From positions 62,001-126,000 of the forward strand of contig NZ_FNHV01000018.1 in the NCBI RefSeq assembly GCF_900103585.1: a DNA stretch of 64,000 bases, read 5' to 3'. Each line of letters opens with the position of its first letter. The stretch's first letter is position 1. The stretch is from Streptomyces sp. cf386 (GTDB lineage: Bacteria > Actinomycetota > Actinomycetes > Streptomycetales > Streptomycetaceae). A program made the position numbers and the translations under genes. Of this stretch, positions 37,058-45,591 are shown in pieces. The notes under the pieces are model-generated. The model was not told the DNA's origin, searched no databases, and worked only from the letters and a program-made list of their open reading frames with translations.

Positions 37058-37672
37058 TCAGGTCAGGCCCAGTGTCGGCAGCACGGCGGCCTCCACGAAC
37101 CGGACGATGTAGTCGGGGTCGGCGTCCTCGCCCTCCAGGACGGGGCGCGCCCGCAGTACGCCGAAGATCTGTGCCGGGATGTACTCCAGCGCCGGATGGT
37201 CGGCGGCCACCTCTCCCCGGTCGACCCCGCGCTGCAGGATCTCCTTCAGCGCATCGAGCTCCGGGTCGATGAGCGCCTCGCGCAGCGCCCGCTGGAGTTC
37301 CGGGTCCTGCATGACGGCGTGACCGAGCGCCTGGAACAACCGGGTGTCCTTGCCCGACCACGCCCCCGCCGCCCGGGCGGCCTCCTTCAGGTCCCCCGCG
37401 AGGGTGCCGGTGTCGATGCCCTCGAAACGGGTCCGCCGGCTGGCGCGCAGGGCCGCCGCCACGAACTGCGGCTTCGTCTTCCACTGTCGGTAGAGCGTGG
37501 ACTTGCTGCAGCGCGTGCTGGCGGCGACGCCCTCCATGGTGACGGAGTCGTAGCCGCACGCGCGGATCTGTTCGAGCACGGCGTCGAAGAACTCCTGCTC
37601 ACGCTCGGGCGTGATCTTGGAGCGGCGCGAGGCGGTGACCGTGTCCGGTCCGTCCGCGGCCTGCGACGTCAT
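37058..37672 (-). CDS. TetR-family transcriptional regulator
   Basis: The 204-residue protein has the TetR N-terminal helix-turn-helix (FFDAVLEQIRACGYDSVTME followed by GVAASTRCSKSTLYRQWKTK, about residues 25-65) and a C-terminal ligand/dimerisation domain with a PALEYIPAQIFGVLRAR end. The true start is ATG 37672; the longer frame runs through the operator array. It is divergent from the PAP2 and DMT genes and is very likely their repressor. Confidence 0.9.
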   Translation of the reverse strand: MTSQAADGPDTVTASRRSKITPEREQEFFDAVLEQIRACGYDSVTMEGVAASTRCSKSTLYRQWKTKPQFVAAALRASRRTRFEGIDTGTLAGDLKEAARAAGAWSGKDTRLFQALGHAVMQDPELQRALREALIDPELDALKEILQRGVDRGEVAADHPALEYIPAQIFGVLRARPVLEGEDADPDYIVRFVEAAVLPTLGLT

Positions 37673-37747
37673 CTGCTCGTCTCCTCGCTCGGGTGCGACG
37701 CCCCGCGGTGTGAAGGGGGCCGCGTTTCCAGTGTGGCGTACGTCTAT

Positions 37748-37827
37748 CGATACGCCACTGTACCGGAACGCTGCCGTATCGGTACAGTGGCGTATCGGTA
37801 CAGAGGCGTTTCGGTACGTCGACGTAT
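37748..37827. promoter_or_regulatory. operator array between the TetR and PAP2 genes
   Basis: CGATACGCCACTGTACCG (37748-37765) is an exact 18-bp inverse of CGGTACAGTGGCGTATCG (37780-37797). The second arm begins a run of three 16-bp direct units: CGGTACAGTGGCGTAT (37780), CGGTACAGAGGCGTTT (37796) and CGGTACGTCGACGTAT (37812). Such an array in the gap between divergent genes points to cooperative TetR binding with autoregulation. Confidence 0.75.
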
Positions 37828-37862
37828 CGATGACCCACCGTTCGGCGAAAGGGCCGGGGGAA

Positions 37863-38675
37863 ATGAATGGCCGCACCGAGCCTGCAGAAGCGGAGACCGA
37901 CGCGATAGCGCGGCCTCCGCTGGTCCGTGAGCTCCTGCTCGTCGCAGGGCTCTTCCTCGTCTACAAGCTCGGTCGGCAACTGGCCACGGGCCACACCGGC
38001 GAGGCCTTCCGCAACGCCGACCGTGTGTGGAATTTCGAACGAGCCGTGCATCTCCCGGGCGAGGGTTCGGTGCAGAACCTCCTCCTGCACGACGACACGC
38101 TCATACACATCGCGAACACCTACTACGCGACCGTCCACTTCCCGGCCACCGCGGCCTTCCTGGTCTGGCTCTACCTGCGGCGCCCCGCGCACTACGTCTG
38201 GGCACGCCGTGTCCTCGCAGCCGTCACCGCCGCCGCCCTGGTGGTGCATCTGACGTTCCCGCTGGCCCCGCCGCGCATGCTGGCCGCGGCCGGCCTCGTC
38301 GACACCGGGCAGATGTACGGCCCCTCCGTCTACGGCTCCCCCGAGACCGACCACCTGTCCAACCAGTTCGCGGCGATGCCCTCGCTGCACTTCGGTTGGG
38401 CCCTGATGGTGGCGATCGGCCTGATCGCGGCGACCCGGTCGCGTTGGCGATGGCTCTGGCTGCTGCATCCGCTGCTGACGCTGCTGGTCATCGTCGGCAC
38501 GGCCAACCACTACTGGCTCGACGCGATCGTGGCGACGGCCATGCTGGGCCTCGCCCTCGTGGCGATCAGCCTGCCGCAGCGCACGGCGACGACGGCCGGA
38601 CGCGGTGCCGACCAGCGCGTGCCGGCGGCCCGGGACGAGAAGAGCGCCCTCGTGGGAGCGGGAGCAGGCCGATGA
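37863..38675 (+). CDS. PAP2-superfamily membrane phosphatase/phosphotransferase
   Basis: The 270-residue integral membrane protein has about six hydrophobic segments. The PAP2 active-site motifs are seen as AAMPSLHFGW (catalytic-type histidine, about residue 175) and NHYWLDAIVATA (about 217). It resembles the AUR1/inositolphosphotransferase branch more than classical PAP2 phosphatases because of the YYATVHFPATAAFLVW stretch (about residue 92). The substrate may be a lipid phosphate. ATG 37863 follows GGGGGAA, and the stop overlaps the next ATG. Confidence 0.85.
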   Translation: MNGRTEPAEAETDAIARPPLVRELLLVAGLFLVYKLGRQLATGHTGEAFRNADRVWNFERAVHLPGEGSVQNLLLHDDTLIHIANTYYATVHFPATAAFLVWLYLRRPAHYVWARRVLAAVTAAALVVHLTFPLAPPRMLAAAGLVDTGQMYGPSVYGSPETDHLSNQFAAMPSLHFGWALMVAIGLIAATRSRWRWLWLLHPLLTLLVIVGTANHYWLDAIVATAMLGLALVAISLPQRTATTAGRGADQRVPAARDEKSALVGAGAGR

Positions 38676-39637
38676 ACGCCACCCTCCTCGCCGTAGTCCT
38701 GTCCCTGTTCTCCGCCGTCGCCTACGCCACCGCGGCCGTCGCCCAGGAGCGGCTGGCCTCCCGCGCGCAGGGTTCGGGTCTGCTCCGGCTGCTGGGTTCC
38801 GGCGCCTGGTGGGGGGCCGTCCTGCTCAACGGCTCCGGCGCGCTGCTGCACGTGGTGGCTCTCAAGTACGGTCCGCTGACGGTGGTGCAGCCGCTCGGTG
38901 CGCTCACCCTGGTGGCGGCGGTGCCGCTGGGCGCGCGCATCGCGGGCCGACGGGTCAGCGCGGTCGAGTGGCGCGGTACGGCGCTGACGCTGGTCGGCCT
39001 GGCCGCGATCCTCGTCACGGCGTCCGGGCACGCGCCCGACGAGGTACTGAGCACGTCCGAGGCGCTGGCGGTCGCGGCGGCGACCGTGGCACTGATCGGC
39101 ATGCTGTCGCGGCCGGGCGCCCGGCCGGGGCTGCGGCACGCGGCGGCGTCCGGCTTCGCCTCCGGGGTGGCCTCGGCACTCACCCAGACCGTGACGGTGG
39201 CCTTGACGGACCACTCCGCCCCGCTGCTCAGCCTCCAGGTGTCCGGGGTGGCACTGCTCATCGCGGCCCTCGCGGCGAGCGGACTGCTGCTGTCGCAGAC
39301 CGCCTACCAGGGTGGCCTGGGCGCCCCGCTCGCGATGGTGACGCTGGCGAACCCGATGGCCGCCGCGGTGATCGGGCTCGTCCTGCTCGGCGAGCGGTTG
39401 CAGGGCGGCGCGGCAGGCGTCCTGCTGGCACTGGCCGGCGCGGGGCTGGCGTCCTGGGGCGTGGTGCTGCTCAGCCGGGCGGCACCGGAGTCCGCCTCGG
39501 ACGAGAATCACGTCGATCCCGTGTCGGTCGACGAGCACCCCGTGGCCGCCGTCCTGGCCCTGGAGCCCGAATCGGCGAAGCCGGAGCCTGCGTTGGTGCC
39601 CCGGCAACCGGAGCCGGGGCACCTCACAGCACTCTGA
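38672..39637 (+). CDS. DMT/EamA-like membrane transporter
   Basis: The 321-residue protein has about nine or ten hydrophobic segments in two similar halves, a pattern of the drug/metabolite transporter superfamily. VALKYGPLTVVQPLGALTLV and LANPMAAAVIGLVLLGERL are typical EamA-type stretches, and the tail (about residues 278-321) is acidic and hydrophilic. It starts inside the preceding stop codon (ATGA), so it is translated together with the PAP2 gene; both may act in lipid handling or export. Confidence 0.8.
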   Translation: MNATLLAVVLSLFSAVAYATAAVAQERLASRAQGSGLLRLLGSGAWWGAVLLNGSGALLHVVALKYGPLTVVQPLGALTLVAAVPLGARIAGRRVSAVEWRGTALTLVGLAAILVTASGHAPDEVLSTSEALAVAAATVALIGMLSRPGARPGLRHAAASGFASGVASALTQTVTVALTDHSAPLLSLQVSGVALLIAALAASGLLLSQTAYQGGLGAPLAMVTLANPMAAAVIGLVLLGERLQGGAAGVLLALAGAGLASWGVVLLSRAAPESASDENHVDPVSVDEHPVAAVLALEPESAKPEPALVPRQPEPGHLTAL

Positions 39638-39643
39638 TCCGGG

Positions 39644-41695
39644 CTACTCGGTGATGATCGCCGGGTCGCTCACACCCGGCCGCCCGTTCTCGACGCGCCC
39701 GGCGAACCGCCGCAGGAACGCCGGGTCGGCCTCGGAGGTGACGGTCAGGTCGTACCAGCGCCGGCTCGCCACCAGGTCGACCGTGCGGCACACGGTCGCG
39801 CCGGGCCGCACCGTCACCGTCGTGGCGCGACCGTCGTAGCCGCCCGCGATCTTCAGGCGGACGCTCGCCGTTCCCTGGTTGGTGAGCGTCAGCTCGATGT
39901 CGTCGCCCTTGTGCCGGGCGGTGACCTCGGGGCCGGCCGCCTTGTTCGAGCCCTTGAAGTAGCGCACGAAGCCGGCCGGGCCGTGCACGGTCAGGTCGTA
40001 CGAGCCGCCCGAGTACGCCGAGTTCCAGGTGTCGGCGATGCTCTTGCCGGCCTCCGTGGTGTACATCCACGGGCCGTCGGTGCGGTTGCCCGACGTGACA
40101 TGGAAGGCGGCACCGGCCTTGGCGCCGGAGGCGAAGGACAGCGTGAACTTGCCGGCCGCCGCGTCGACGGAACCGTCCACGTGCGGGGCGTACTTGAGCG
40201 GCCGGGAGGGACGCAGACCGCGCTCCTGCTTGGGCATGTCCGGGTCGGCCGGCGGCGTCGGCTTGTAGTCCGGGTGACGCTCGCGGTCCTGCGGCTCGTA
40301 CTCGTCCGTCTCCGGCAGCGGGGCAGGCCGGCTGTCCTTGCGGGAGAAGTCGAAGGCCGAGGTCAGGTCGCCGCAGATGGCCCGGCGCCAGGGCGAGATG
40401 TTGGTCTCCTTGACGCCGAAGCGGCGTTCCATGAACCGCAGGATCGAGGTGTGGTCGAGGGTCTCGGAGCAGACGTAACCGCCCCTGCTCCACGGCGAGA
40501 CGACCAGCATCGGCACGCGCGGGCCGAGGCCGTAGGGACCGGCCGGGCGGTTGCTGTCGCCCTTGTAGAGGTCGAGCGAGACGTCGACGGTGGACTTGCC
40601 CCGGGAGGCGTCCTTCGGCGGCAGCGGCGGCACCACGTGGTCGAAGAAGCCGTCGTTCTCGTCGAACGTGATGAACAGAGCCGTCTTCGACCAGACCTCC
40701 GGGTTGGCGGTGAGGGCGTCCAGGACCTGGGCGATGTACCAGGCACCGTAGTTCGAGGGCCAGTTGGAGTGCTCGGAGAAGGCCTCGGGGGCGGCGATCC
40801 AGGAGATCTTCGGCAGCTGGCCGGCCTTGACGTCGGCCTTCAGCCGGTCGAAGTAGCCGTCGCCGTTCTTGACGTCGGTGCCGGTGCGGGCCTTGTCGAA
40901 CCAGGGCTCACCGGCCTTGGCGTTCCGGTACTTGTTGAAGTACAGCAGCGAGTTGTCGCCGTAGTTGCCCCGGTAGGCGTCCTCGATCCAGCCCCAGGAG
41001 CCGGCCGCGTCCAGGCCGTCGCCGATGTCCTGGTAGATCTTCCAGGAGATGCCGGCCTGCTCCAGGCGCTCGGGGTAGGTCGTCCAGCCGTAGCCGAGTT
41101 CGTCGTTGCCGAGGACCGGGCCGCCGCCGGTGCCGTCGTTGCCCGTGTAGCCCGTCCACATGTAGTAGCGGTTCGGGTCGGTGGAGCCGATGAACGAGCA
41201 GTGGTAGGCGTCGCAGACGGTGAAGGCGTCGGCGAGGGCGTAGTGGAAGGGGATGTCCTCACGGGTCAGGTACGCCATCGCCGTGGTGCCCTTGGCGGGG
41301 ATCCACTTGTCGTACTTGCCGCCGTTGTAGGCCTGCTGGCCGTCGGTCCAGCCGTGCGGGAGGCCCTCCAGGAACTGCATGCCGAGGTCGTCGGCGTCGG
41401 GGTGGAACGGCAGGATGTCCTTGCTGCCGTTCGACTGGTGCCAGTTCGACTTGCCGTTGTCCAGCTTCACCGGGCGCGGGTCGCCGAAGCCGCGCACACC
41501 GCGCAGCTTGCCGAAGTAGTGGTCGAAGGAACGGTTCTCCTGCATCAGGACGACGATGTGCTCGACATCCTCGATCGACCCCGTGCGGTGGTTCGCCGGG
41601 ATGGCGGCAGCCCGCTGGATGCTGCTCGACAGAGCCGTGAACGCCGTGGTCGCGCCCGCGAGTTGAAGGAAGCTGCGGCGATTGACTTCGGGCAT
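39644..41695 (-). CDS. Tat-exported phosphocholine-specific phospholipase C
   Basis: The 683-residue protein has the twin-arginine signal NRRSFLQLAG (residues 4-13). A phosphoesterase domain (about 45-450) starts with the family hallmark HIVVLMQENRSFDHYFG and has VTFDENDGFFDHV (about residue 315) and RVPMLVVSPWSRGG. Two C-terminal DUF756-type beta domains (about 500-683) follow. It splits phosphatidylcholine or sphingomyelin outside the cell and is often part of phosphate scavenging. ATG 41695 is preferred over upstream in-frame starts because it places the Tat motif correctly. No PHO box could be recognised by eye. Confidence 0.93.
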   Translation of the reverse strand: MPEVNRRSFLQLAGATTAFTALSSSIQRAAAIPANHRTGSIEDVEHIVVLMQENRSFDHYFGKLRGVRGFGDPRPVKLDNGKSNWHQSNGSKDILPFHPDADDLGMQFLEGLPHGWTDGQQAYNGGKYDKWIPAKGTTAMAYLTREDIPFHYALADAFTVCDAYHCSFIGSTDPNRYYMWTGYTGNDGTGGGPVLGNDELGYGWTTYPERLEQAGISWKIYQDIGDGLDAAGSWGWIEDAYRGNYGDNSLLYFNKYRNAKAGEPWFDKARTGTDVKNGDGYFDRLKADVKAGQLPKISWIAAPEAFSEHSNWPSNYGAWYIAQVLDALTANPEVWSKTALFITFDENDGFFDHVVPPLPPKDASRGKSTVDVSLDLYKGDSNRPAGPYGLGPRVPMLVVSPWSRGGYVCSETLDHTSILRFMERRFGVKETNISPWRRAICGDLTSAFDFSRKDSRPAPLPETDEYEPQDRERHPDYKPTPPADPDMPKQERGLRPSRPLKYAPHVDGSVDAAAGKFTLSFASGAKAGAAFHVTSGNRTDGPWMYTTEAGKSIADTWNSAYSGGSYDLTVHGPAGFVRYFKGSNKAAGPEVTARHKGDDIELTLTNQGTASVRLKIAGGYDGRATTVTVRPGATVCRTVDLVASRRWYDLTVTSEADPAFLRRFAGRVENGRPGVSDPAIITE

Positions 41696-41869
41696 GAGTG
41701 AGGGACCTCTTCCCATTGAGGGTGATTTGACCGGACGGCATGTGACGGAATGCGCGCGGAAGGAGTGTTCCAGGAGCACCAAACGTCAGGGAAGGGTCCG
41801 GTGGCGCTCGTGTGAAAGTCGCGGGTACGTGAGGTGTGCCGGGGCCGGGGTGGGGGGATGGTCGCGATC

Positions 41870-43165
41870 ATGACAGAGACGACACAGAAGGATCCCTCAC
41901 CTTCCCCGCCGACGAAACGGCCCGTACGGCAGCTCCTCGCCGCCTCAGTGGGCAACGCTGTGGAGTGGTACGACTGGTACGCCTACACCTTCCTCGCCAC
42001 CTACATCGCGGCCGAGGTCTTCCCCAAGAGCGCGGACAACTCCCTTGTCCCGCTGCTGTCGACGTTCGCGGTCTTCGCGGTGGGCTTCTTCATGCGGCCG
42101 GTGGGCGGTCTGCTCATGGGCGCCATCGCGGACCGACAGGGGCGGCGTGCCGCGCTGACCGTCACGATTCTGCTGATGGGCGGCAGCAGTCTGCTGGTCG
42201 GCCTGACCCCGACGTACGAAGCGGTCGGCGTCCTCGCCCCGGTGATCCTGGTCCTCGCCCGGCTCCTCCAAGGCCTGTCCGTGGGCGGCGAGTTCGCGGC
42301 GTCGACGACCTTCCTGGTGGAGTCGGCGGGGCCGGGGCGGCGCGGGCTGTTCTCCAGCTTCCAGTACGTGTCGACGACCATCGGGCAGCTGGTGGCGTCC
42401 GGCATCGCGACGCTGCTGGTGGACACCTTGAGCGACGGGCAGATGAACGGCTGGGGCTGGCGGGTGCCGTTCGTGCTCGGCGCCGTACTCAGCCTGGTCG
42501 GCTTCTGGATCCGGCAGGGCGCGGAGGAGACCAGGAGCGCCGAGCACCAACAGGCCCCGCGCCCCGGCCTGTTGGAGGCGCTGCGCCGCCATCCCCGCCA
42601 GTCCCTGCTGATCTGCGGCATCACCGCGGGCGGCACGATCGCGTACTACACCTGGACGTCGTATCTGCCGACGTACGCCGAACTCAACGCGGGCATCGAG
42701 AAGTCGGACGCGCTGCTCGCGGGCACGATCTCGCTGGCCTTCTTCGCCCTGCTCCAGCCCCTCGGCGGCCTCCTGTCGGACCGCTTCGGCCGCCGCCCCC
42801 TGCTCCTCTTCTTCGGCCTGGGCTTCGCCCTGCTCACCGTCCCGCTGCTGCACGCCCTGCGCGACTCGTTCGCGGTGCTGCTGCTCGTACAGTGCGCGGG
42901 CATGGTGCTGCTGACCGGGTTCACGTCGATCAGCGCGGCCGTGAACGCCGAGGTGTTTCCGCCGCGGGTGCGGGCGGCGGGCATCGGGTTCCCGTACTCG
43001 CTGACGGTCGCGATGTTCGGGGGAACGGCGCCGTACGTGGGCACGCTGTTCAAGGAGCTGGGTCACGCGGACCTGTTCCCCTGGTACGTCGCCGCACTCT
43101 GCCTCGGCTCGTCGCTGGTGTACCTGCGCCTTCCCGAGACGGCGCACAAGGCGCTCGCACGATGA
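41870..43165 (+). CDS. MFS transporter of the MHS family
   Basis: The 431-residue carrier opens with SVGNAVEWYDWYAYTFLATY, the MHS motif, and has DRQGRRAALTV (about residue 90) and LSDRFGRRPLLLF (about 302) in the two usual loops. About 12 segments are predicted by eye. It probably takes up an organic acid or betaine with protons. ATG 41870 is used; ATG 41858 is in frame but leaves no room for a ribosome site. The gene stands alone between the phospholipase and the inositol regulator. Confidence 0.88.
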   Translation: MTETTQKDPSPSPPTKRPVRQLLAASVGNAVEWYDWYAYTFLATYIAAEVFPKSADNSLVPLLSTFAVFAVGFFMRPVGGLLMGAIADRQGRRAALTVTILLMGGSSLLVGLTPTYEAVGVLAPVILVLARLLQGLSVGGEFAASTTFLVESAGPGRRGLFSSFQYVSTTIGQLVASGIATLLVDTLSDGQMNGWGWRVPFVLGAVLSLVGFWIRQGAEETRSAEHQQAPRPGLLEALRRHPRQSLLICGITAGGTIAYYTWTSYLPTYAELNAGIEKSDALLAGTISLAFFALLQPLGGLLSDRFGRRPLLLFFGLGFALLTVPLLHALRDSFAVLLLVQCAGMVLLTGFTSISAAVNAEVFPPRVRAAGIGFPYSLTVAMFGGTAPYVGTLFKELGHADLFPWYVAALCLGSSLVYLRLPETAHKALAR

Positions 43166-43196
43166 CCTCGCGGCGCCGGACCCGCAGCGCTCCGGT

Positions 43197-44228
43197 TCAG
43201 CGCGGCTCGGCGATGGTCCCGCGCACGACGAGCTGCGGGGTGAGGACCACCTCTCGGGGCTCGGTGCGGTCCTGGTCCAGGCGCTCCACCGCGGCGGCGA
43301 CCGCGTACCGGGCCTGTTCCCTGGCCTCCTGGCTGACCGTGGTCAGGTTGAAGCAGCTCAGCCGGGACAGCGTGTCGTCGTCGTAGCCGGCCACGGACAC
43401 CTCGCCGGGGACGGCCACCCCGGCGCGCTGGAGGGCGGCCAGGACGCCGATGGCGCACTGGTCGTTGTAGGCGACCACCGCGGTGGGGAGGTCGCCGGAG
43501 TCGAGGAGCTGGCGGGCGGCCCGCTCGCCGGCCTCCTCCGTGTGGTCGCCGCGCAGCACCCGGATGTGCGCGTCGAGGCCGTGCCGGCGCATGGCCGTGC
43601 GGTACCCGCGGCGCCGGTCCGTGGCGATGACGCCCTTGCCGCCGTCGACATGGGCGATCGCCCGGTGGCCGAGGCCCACCATGTGGTCGACGACCTGGCC
43701 GACCCCTTCATCGTCCGCGCTGCGCACGACGTCCAGCTCGCCCTCGGCGATCCGTCGGCCGACGACGATGACGGGGGATTTCTGGTCCAGGGAGGCGAGG
43801 GTGTCGGCGGGGGCGGTCGGGCCGAGCAGGATCAGGGCCTCGCTGCGGAAGGCGAGCAGGGTCTCGACGGCGGTGTGCTCGTCGCGGGTGCGGGTCTGGG
43901 TGCTCAGGACGAGGTCGTAGCCGACCTCCTCGGCGGCCGTGTGCAGATGCTCGACCAGTTCCGCGTGGAAGGGGCTGTGCACGTCGACCATCACGCCGAG
44001 TAGCCGGGTGCGCCTGGAGGCGAGCATGCTGGCGGTGCGGTCCACCTGGTAGCCGAGGTCGGCGGCGGCCTTCAGGACCCGCTGGCGGGTACGTTCGCTG
44101 GGGCCGGGTACTCCGCGCAGCACGAGCGACACGGACGCGGTGGACACGCCCACGCGTGCTGCCACGTCCTCCAGCCTGGGACGCCTGCTCGCGCCGTTGC
44201 GCCGACCCTCGGCCTCGACATCGCCCAC
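43197..44228 (-). CDS. LacI-family regulator, probable repressor of the inositol locus
   Basis: The 343-residue repressor has the LacI helix-turn-helix LEDVAARVGVSTASVSLVLR (about residues 20-39), hinge-type residues DRTASMLASRRT and a sugar-binding domain. GTG 44228 is chosen because GGGAGG lies nine bases upstream; the longer frame has no LacI-like residues. It is divergent from the ABC importer genes, and a perfect 14-bp palindrome lies in between. The same palindrome stands before iolC, so this protein most likely represses both transcripts, including the one encoding its own neighbours. Confidence 0.9.
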   Translation of the reverse strand: MGDVEAEGRRNGASRRPRLEDVAARVGVSTASVSLVLRGVPGPSERTRQRVLKAAADLGYQVDRTASMLASRRTRLLGVMVDVHSPFHAELVEHLHTAAEEVGYDLVLSTQTRTRDEHTAVETLLAFRSEALILLGPTAPADTLASLDQKSPVIVVGRRIAEGELDVVRSADDEGVGQVVDHMVGLGHRAIAHVDGGKGVIATDRRRGYRTAMRRHGLDAHIRVLRGDHTEEAGERAARQLLDSGDLPTAVVAYNDQCAIGVLAALQRAGVAVPGEVSVAGYDDDTLSRLSCFNLTTVSQEAREQARYAVAAAVERLDQDRTEPREVVLTPQLVVRGTIAEPR

Positions 44229-44266
44229 TGCAAACCTCCCGGCGGCAATCTCCTCGCGCAACACCC

Positions 44267-44295
44267 TTGACACGCTCTGGAAACGAGCCGATAGT
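44267..44295 (+). promoter_or_regulatory. promoter of the inositol ABC importer operon
   Basis: TTGACA (44267-44272) and GATAGT (44290-44295) are 17 bases apart. The palindromic operator begins nine bases after the -10 element, so a bound LacI dimer would cover the start site. Confidence 0.6.
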
Positions 44296-44303
44296 ACCAG
44301 CAC

Positions 44304-44317
44304 TTAAAGCGCTTTAA
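44304..44317. promoter_or_regulatory. LacI-type operator TTAAAGCGCTTTAA (copy 1)
   Basis: This perfect 14-bp palindrome lies between the LacI gene and the importer genes, and the same 14 bases recur at 48556-48569 before iolC. Confidence 0.8.
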
Positions 44318-44571
44318 ATTGTCCTGTTGTTCCAACGAAGAAAGCCCGAGAGTCAGGTCGATCGGGGTCGGCGTCATCAGCGTCGGTGACGCCCACAAGG
44401 TGCTCACCCGCGACACGGCCACCCCCGCGGCTCCCCGTATGCCGATGCCGACGACGGCATCGTCGTCCCGACCCCCTTCATGACATCGCGGGCGTGCCCG
44501 ATCCCGGCCCACCAGCAGCCCGGATCCCACCCCGAATTCCCCGCTCCGTCGCACAGTGAGGTGCACGCACC
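44318..44571. other. leader region of the importer operon
   Basis: Beyond the operator, about 250 bases separate it from the binding-protein gene. I see no gene or convincing hairpin. Short ORFs here share no family features. Confidence 0.4.
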
Positions 44572-45591
44572 ATGAACCGTACGTTCCGCCCCCGCTCCCG
44601 CAGACTCGCCTCCGCCGTGGCCGTGGCCGCCGCGGCCGCGCTGGTCCTCGCCGGCTGTTCCAGCAGCTCAGGCGGCAAGGAGGCCGAGGACGCCGACAGC
44701 GGCGTGTCCGCGGGCAAGGCGACCACACCCCGTATGACCATCGCGATGGTCACCCACGCGCCCTCCGGCGACACCTTCTGGGACACCATCCGCAAGGGCG
44801 CCGAGGTCGCGGCGGCCAAGGACAACGTCAAGCTGATCTACTCCAACGACGAGACCGCCGCCGACCAGGCGAACCTGGTCCAGAACGCGATCGACCAGAA
44901 GGTCGACGGCATCGCCGTCACCCTCGCCAAGCCCGACGCCATGAAGGACGTGGTCGCCAAGGCGGTCAAGGCCGGGATCCCGGTCGTCGGCTTCAACGCC
45001 GGGATGTCCGACTGGCAGAAGCAGGGCCTGCTGTCCTTCTTCGGCCAGGACGAGGCCATCTCCGGCGAGGCGCTCGGCACCAAGCTCAACGACACCGGCG
45101 CCAAGCACGCCCTGTGTGTCGTCCAGGTCCAGGGCGCGGTCAACCTGGAGCAGCGCTGCGCCGGTGTGGAGAAGGGCTTCAAGGGCAAGACCGACAAGCT
45201 CTACGTCAACGGCGCGGACATGCCGTCCGTGAAGTCGACGATCACCGCCAAACTCAAGCAGGACTCCTCCATCGACCAGGTGGTCACGCTCGGCGCCCCG
45301 ATCGCGCTGACGGCCGCGCAGTCGGTCGACGAGACGGGCAGCAAGGCGAAGATCGCGACCTTCGACCTGAACAAGGAGCTCATCGCGGCCATCAAGGACG
45401 GCTCCATCGAGTTCGCCGTCGACCAGCAGCCCTACCTGCAGGGCTACCTGGCGGTCGACTCCCTGTGGCTCTACAAGAACAACGGCAACTACAGCGGCGG
45501 CGGCGAGGCGCCGATCCTGACCGGTCCGGCCTTCGTGGACAAGTCCAACGTCGAGGCCATCGGCTCGTTCGCCGCGAAGGGCACCCGGTGA
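44572..45591 (+). CDS. sugar (probable inositol) ABC importer, substrate-binding lipoprotein
   Basis: The 339-residue protein has a lipoprotein signal with lipobox VLAG-C (cysteine at residue 29), then a Ser/Gly/Lys linker. A type 1 periplasmic-binding fold of the RbsB group (about residues 54-335) follows, with MVTHAPSGDTFWDTIRKGAEVA, KVDGIAVTLAKPDAM, GIPVVGFNAG and FDLNKELIAAIKDGSIEFAVDQQPYLQGY. It is the first gene of an importer operon controlled by the palindrome upstream. Inositol is the likely ligand because of the neighbours. Its stop overlaps the permease ATG. Confidence 0.9.
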   Translation: MNRTFRPRSRRLASAVAVAAAAALVLAGCSSSSGGKEAEDADSGVSAGKATTPRMTIAMVTHAPSGDTFWDTIRKGAEVAAAKDNVKLIYSNDETAADQANLVQNAIDQKVDGIAVTLAKPDAMKDVVAKAVKAGIPVVGFNAGMSDWQKQGLLSFFGQDEAISGEALGTKLNDTGAKHALCVVQVQGAVNLEQRCAGVEKGFKGKTDKLYVNGADMPSVKSTITAKLKQDSSIDQVVTLGAPIALTAAQSVDETGSKAKIATFDLNKELIAAIKDGSIEFAVDQQPYLQGYLAVDSLWLYKNNGNYSGGGEAPILTGPAFVDKSNVEAIGSFAAKGTR

